NCBI GenBank assembly: GCA_026014735.1
Contig: JAOZHT010000001.1
Coordinates: 1 to 64,000, forward strand
Direction: 5' to 3'
DNA from: Candidatus Bathyarchaeota archaeon
Lineage (GTDB): Archaea > Thermoproteota > Bathyarchaeia > Bathyarchaeales > Bathycorpusculaceae
DNA: 64,000 nucleotides
Under the pieces are notes generated by a model. That model had not been told where the DNA came from. It was given only the letters and a program-made list of their open reading frames with translations, and did not search any database. This document shows, in pieces, positions 60,521 to 64,000 of the stretch; position 1 is the stretch's first letter, and the number at the start of each line of letters is the position of its first letter. A program made the position numbers and the translations under genes.

Positions 60521-63267
60521 TGAGGAAACCAAATATGACGAGAACCCCCTTAAAACCGGCCAATGCAAGGCTACATAAAAAAAATAGCTTACTTGTTTCC
60601 TTACTTATTGTCAGTGCCATAGTGGTGCCTCTTGTCAATCCACCAATGTTTACCGCTGCTGTACCTACGCCGTATGTTATTACAGGCAGCCTCTCACCAA
60701 CCAACGTTAATTACCATACAATATCGAATGTCGCTGCAGGCGACAGACTTGTAGTTAACATTACATCTACCATTAGTAGCGGTTACAACTTGGGATTCCA
60801 CTCGAAAATCCTTTACCCAAACCTAACTGCAGCCCAGTCCTTAACAAGTTCACCGTACTACCCAAGTAATCCCCACCAGTACAATTTTACCGCTGCGGTG
60901 AGCGGAAACTACTATCTAATGATTTATGACGCCACCTCCTCAATGAACTATACAGTAACTTCTAGCCATTCTGTTTCTTCAGAGAAGCCTCCTGTCTTGA
61001 CTCCTTATGTGGTTTCTGGAAGCTTACCGGTTAACATGATAAACTACCATGCGATATCAAACATCCATCGGGGCGACGTTGTTTTGCTCACTGTAAACTC
61101 CAGCATCGGTAGTGGCTACAACGTCGGGTTCTGGTCTGCCATTATGTACAGTAATCTTTCGACTGCTGTAGCCATAGACAGTTCGCCATATTATCCTGGG
61201 AACCCTCATATCTACCAGTTTATCGCACAAGCGGATGGACCTTATTATGTTGAGGTTTATCATGGGACTTCAGACCTTAATTATTCCATTACTTCAAGTC
61301 ACCCTGTTTCTTCTGAGACGCCTCCGGTATTAACTTCTTACACGGTTTCGGGGAGCTTGCCTGTCGACACCATAAACTATCACAGGATAACTAACATTCA
61401 TCGGGGCGATATTGTTTTGCTTAGTGTTAGTTCTAGTATAGGCAGCGGCTACAATGTTGGATTTTACTCTGCTATCCTTTTTAGTAATCTTTCGACTGCT
61501 TTTGCCATAAATAGTTCGCCGTATTATCCTGGGAATCCTCATATTTACCAGTTTATTGCGCCAATTGATGGGACCTATTACCTTGAGGTTTACCATGGAA
61601 CTCAGGACCTTAATTATACAGTTACTTCAAGCCATCCGGTCTCTTCGGAAAAACCGCCTGTATTAACTTCTTACACTGTTTCCGGCACTTTGCCTGTTAA
61701 TATGATTAACTACCACCAGATCATTAACGTACATGCCGGCGACATTGTTTTAGTCAGCGTTAGCTCCAGCATCGGTAGTGGCTACAACGTCGGGTTCTGG
61801 TCTGCCATTATGTACAGTAATCTTTCGACTGCTGTAGCCATAGACAGTTCGCCATATTATCCTGGGAACCCTCATATCTACCAGTTTATCGCACAAGCGG
61901 ATGGACCTTATTATGTTGAGGTTTATCATGGGACTTCAGACCTTAATTATTCCATTACTTCAAGTCACCCTGTTTCTTCTGAGACGCCTCCGGTATTAAC
62001 TTCTTACACGGTTTCGGGGAGCTTGCCTGTCGACACCATAAACTATCACAGGATAACTAACATTCATCGGGGCGATATTGTTTTGCTTAGTGTTAGTTCT
62101 AGTATAGGCAGCGGCTACAATGTTGGATTTTACTCTGCTATCCTTTTTAGTAATCTTTCGACTGCTTTTGCCATAAATAGTTCGCCGTATTATCCTGGGA
62201 ATCCTCATATTTACCAGTTTATTGCGCCAATTGATGGGACCTATTACCTTGAGGTTTACCATGGAACATCCGACTTAACCTACATAGCGGTTTCTAGTCA
62301 TCAAGTATCAGGCTTGGTCCCAGCGCCCGTGCAATCCGACTTCTCTTTCAGCCCACTGAGTCCTCAAGCAAACAGTAAGGTCACTTTGACCGACCAATCA
62401 CGCGGCAATCCTGTTACTTGGCAATGGAATTTTGGCGACAGTTCCACCACAAGCACCCAACAGAACACTGACCACACCTATTCAACTTCAGGCGATTTTA
62501 CAGTGACTCTGGCTGTCACAAACGCAGCGGGCAGCACAAGCACCTTTAGCAAACCAATTCACGTAAGCCCTGCGCCGACAACTTCGCCTACTACGCAACC
62601 GACGACTCCGCCTACCACACCTCCCAGTGGGAGTGGACCACAAGCTGACTTCACAGTCAGTCTGCAAAGGGTTCTAGTCCTCGACACCGTTAACTTCCGG
62701 GACGCATCCACAGGAAACCCGACTGCTTGGCTGTGGGATTTTGGTGATGGCCAAACAAGCATGGAGAAAAACCCAAGTCATGTTTACCAAATAGTGGGCA
62801 CCTACACGGTTACACTTAGAGTGTCCAATGAATATGGCAGCGACACCGCCACAAAACAGGGCTTCATAACTGTTAACCCGTTTGTTAAGCCAATCGCTAA
62901 ATTCGGCATAAACGATGTGTCCCCGATTCAGGGAAAAGTGAGAGCATATGTTGGGCAAACACTCCAGTTCTATGACCTCTCAGAAAGCACTGCAACCAGC
63001 TGGCTCTGGGATTTTGGCGATGGCACAACGAGCGCACAGCAAAATCCAACCCACATCTACTGGCAAACAGGCAATTACACGGTGGCACTTACCGTCACCA
63101 ACTCAGCGGGCAGCGACACACAAATAATTGACAGCGTTCTAAACGTTGCCTCCGACCAGTTTACTCTTCTGTTGTCGCCTGAAGTGAATGTTGGAATACG
63201 ATTGTTTGCGGTGCTACTGACTGGTGGAATAGTTCTCTCGATGGTTAGGCGTTCTAAGCACTCATAG
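60520..63267 (+). CDS. Surface protein with five 111-residue repeats and three PKD domains
   Basis: The 915-residue protein has an N-terminal hydrophobic export signal (about 24-45). Five copies of a 111-residue unit follow (YTVSGSLPV-x-INYH, SSIGSGYNVGF, SSPYYPGNPHIYQF, YYVEVYHGTSDLNY), similar in outline to PPC-type beta domains. Next come three PKD domains with WxWNFGD/WLWDFGDG motifs, separated by a Thr/Pro-rich linker. A C-terminal helix ends RRSKHS. It is exported and anchored. Two 504-bp segments of the repeat region are identical. It is coupled to the upstream membrane protein. Confidence 0.88.
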   Translation: MRKPNMTRTPLKPANARLHKKNSLLVSLLIVSAIVVPLVNPPMFTAAVPTPYVITGSLSPTNVNYHTISNVAAGDRLVVNITSTISSGYNLGFHSKILYPNLTAAQSLTSSPYYPSNPHQYNFTAAVSGNYYLMIYDATSSMNYTVTSSHSVSSEKPPVLTPYVVSGSLPVNMINYHAISNIHRGDVVLLTVNSSIGSGYNVGFWSAIMYSNLSTAVAIDSSPYYPGNPHIYQFIAQADGPYYVEVYHGTSDLNYSITSSHPVSSETPPVLTSYTVSGSLPVDTINYHRITNIHRGDIVLLSVSSSIGSGYNVGFYSAILFSNLSTAFAINSSPYYPGNPHIYQFIAPIDGTYYLEVYHGTQDLNYTVTSSHPVSSEKPPVLTSYTVSGTLPVNMINYHQIINVHAGDIVLVSVSSSIGSGYNVGFWSAIMYSNLSTAVAIDSSPYYPGNPHIYQFIAQADGPYYVEVYHGTSDLNYSITSSHPVSSETPPVLTSYTVSGSLPVDTINYHRITNIHRGDIVLLSVSSSIGSGYNVGFYSAILFSNLSTAFAINSSPYYPGNPHIYQFIAPIDGTYYLEVYHGTSDLTYIAVSSHQVSGLVPAPVQSDFSFSPLSPQANSKVTLTDQSRGNPVTWQWNFGDSSTTSTQQNTDHTYSTSGDFTVTLAVTNAAGSTSTFSKPIHVSPAPTTSPTTQPTTPPTTPPSGSGPQADFTVSLQRVLVLDTVNFRDASTGNPTAWLWDFGDGQTSMEKNPSHVYQIVGTYTVTLRVSNEYGSDTATKQGFITVNPFVKPIAKFGINDVSPIQGKVRAYVGQTLQFYDLSESTATSWLWDFGDGTTSAQQNPTHIYWQTGNYTVALTVTNSAGSDTQIIDSVLNVASDQFTLLLSPEVNVGIRLFAVLLTGGIVLSMVRRSKHS
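61098..61601 (+). repeat. 504-bp perfect direct repeat, copy 1
   Basis: The segment is identical by reading to 61764-62267, an offset of 666 bases or two 111-residue units. It begins within unit 2 and ends within unit 3 of the surface protein. Confidence 0.85.
61764..62267 (+). repeat. 504-bp perfect direct repeat, copy 2
   Basis: This is the second copy, spanning parts of units 4 and 5. The 162 bases between the copies (61602-61763) are homologous but diverged from the surrounding units. Confidence 0.85.
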
Positions 63268-63328
63268 GACAAAACCTAAAACTACCATGCAACATAATTA
63301 AACGCTAAGAGCAGAAGGGGAGAACATC

Positions 63329-64000
63329 TTGCCAGTGCCTAGAGAAATCACCGCGGACCAACTGATAGAAAAACTAGACCAAATTCTCCAAGACATCCAT
63401 GAAAAAGGCATGTTCTACTTCGTCAGAGTAGACGGCACTATGTTTGTTCTTGGCCCAACCGATGTATGCAAACTTGCCAGGGGATTAGTTGGGCAAAAAC
63501 GTGGTTGGCCTCTCCGCCTGCAAAGCCAAGACATATGCACTGTGAGAGACATTGAGCCGCTCAAACAGAGTCTTGCATACATTTTCAAAGATGGCACATG
63601 CCTAGCCATGTCCATAAAAGAATCCGATTACGACGCAATTAAGCAAAATGTTGAAAAGCCTGCAAGTGAAGAACGGCAAAAAGGCTTCTCAGAAACCTTG
63701 CCCAATGGTGATAGATCGCCGCCAAACAAGATCTCCGACTCCTGGGTTGAAGGTCAGGTCGTCGCTGGACTGTACTTGATTTTGGATGAAATCGGAGAGG
63801 GCAGTTTTGGAAAAGTGTACAAGGTCAGACACCAACTCTGGCAACAGGACCTGGCAGTCAAGGTTCTCAAGAAAGAGACTCGGTCTAATAGGGCAGCGGT
63901 TGAACGCTTTTACAGAGAAGCCCAAGCGTGGACAGAACTGGGTTTGCACCCTAACATAGTGACATGTTACTATGTGCGGGAACTGAATAAGGTTCCAAAA
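63329..64000 (+). CDS. Ser/Thr protein kinase (3' partial) with unknown N-terminal domain
   Basis: A frame from TTG at 63329, with AAGGGGAGA just upstream, stays open to the window end. The first 140 or so residues form a mixed domain with FYFVRVDGTMFVLGPTDVC and LAYIFKDGTCLAMSIKE, which I do not recognise. The kinase N-lobe follows: LDEIGEGSFGKVYKVRH (glycine loop) near 152, LAVKVLKKE (lysine), FYREAQAW (helix C Glu). The catalytic loop lies outside the window. It is the second kinase of the cluster. Confidence 0.88.
   Translation, partial: MPVPREITADQLIEKLDQILQDIHEKGMFYFVRVDGTMFVLGPTDVCKLARGLVGQKRGWPLRLQSQDICTVRDIEPLKQSLAYIFKDGTCLAMSIKESDYDAIKQNVEKPASEERQKGFSETLPNGDRSPPNKISDSWVEGQVVAGLYLILDEIGEGSFGKVYKVRHQLWQQDLAVKVLKKETRSNRAAVERFYREAQAWTELGLHPNIVTCYYVRELNKVPK

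Noticed and set aside
61330-62262. Two identical 88-residue antisense frames 666 bases apart
   Set aside because: They are only the reverse strand of the 504-bp direct repeat in the surface-protein gene.
1-64000. CRISPR array, insertion sequence or prophage
   Set aside because: No regularly spaced short repeats, no intact transposase or integrase, and no phage structural genes were seen on either strand.

Overview
The window is archaeal chromosome, most likely from the TACK side and probably a Bathyarchaeia-type organism. Directly visible support: a TATA-binding protein gene, an archaeal Sec11-type signal peptidase, archaeal RNase Z, a THUMP-domain tRNA G10 methyltransferase, an aKMT-like lysine methyltransferase, many TrmB and Lrp regulators, TATA boxes about 25 bases before inferred transcript starts, T-rich gene ends, and frequent GTG and TTG starts. 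The lineage is inferred from gene content. No 16S rRNA is present.

Bases 1-8960 hold the end of a surface protein, a hydrolase-pyrE pair, TBP, signal peptidase, a zinc-ribbon protein, an Lhr-type helicase, a Cys-rich small protein, the aKMT-like methyltransferase and a YkgJ-type Cys-cluster protein. Two non-coding stretches here (about 801-928 and 8190-8318) are homologous to each other in opposite orientation and may be a structured RNA. Bases 9067-14646 encode one giant secreted protein with two PQQ-like propellers and a series of InlB-like repeats. Bases 14755-26816 are mostly housekeeping: a sugar isomerase-like TIM barrel, a prs / G10 methyltransferase / rnz operon, lipoate ligase, cysS, a tRNA methylthiotransferase and an AlkD-like protein. 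Small toxin-antitoxin genes (HicAB, orphan HicB, RHH/PIN) are scattered among them.

Bases 27100-50940 are dominated by four large membrane-anchored PQQ-like surface proteins and their regulators. Two of these loci (27.1-30.96 kb and 36.3-40.1 kb) are copies of one cassette: TrmB regulator, conserved promoter, propeller gene and conserved 3' flank. A third propeller gene is divergent from another TrmB gene. Between the cassettes lie a nuclease-like protein, a second YkgJ protein, a DUF996-like membrane protein, a PP-loop tRNA-thiolation-like enzyme, a glycosyltransferase and tRNA-Arg(TCT). After them come two double-module Lrp regulators and a CBS protein.

Bases 51381-64000 follow tRNA-Gln(CTG) and form the most unusual region. 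A PPP-family protein phosphatase is divergent from an FHA/zinc-ribbon/Ser-Thr kinase. These are followed on the same strand by a GrpE-like protein, a divergent 900-residue Hsp70, a small membrane peptide, a membrane/Ig/TPR protein, a repeat- and PKD-domain surface protein, and a second protein kinase that runs off the window. Several junctions overlap by 1-4 bases. I read this as a phosphorylation-controlled Hsp70 system linked to the cell surface. The linkage is inferred from synteny and has not been shown functionally.
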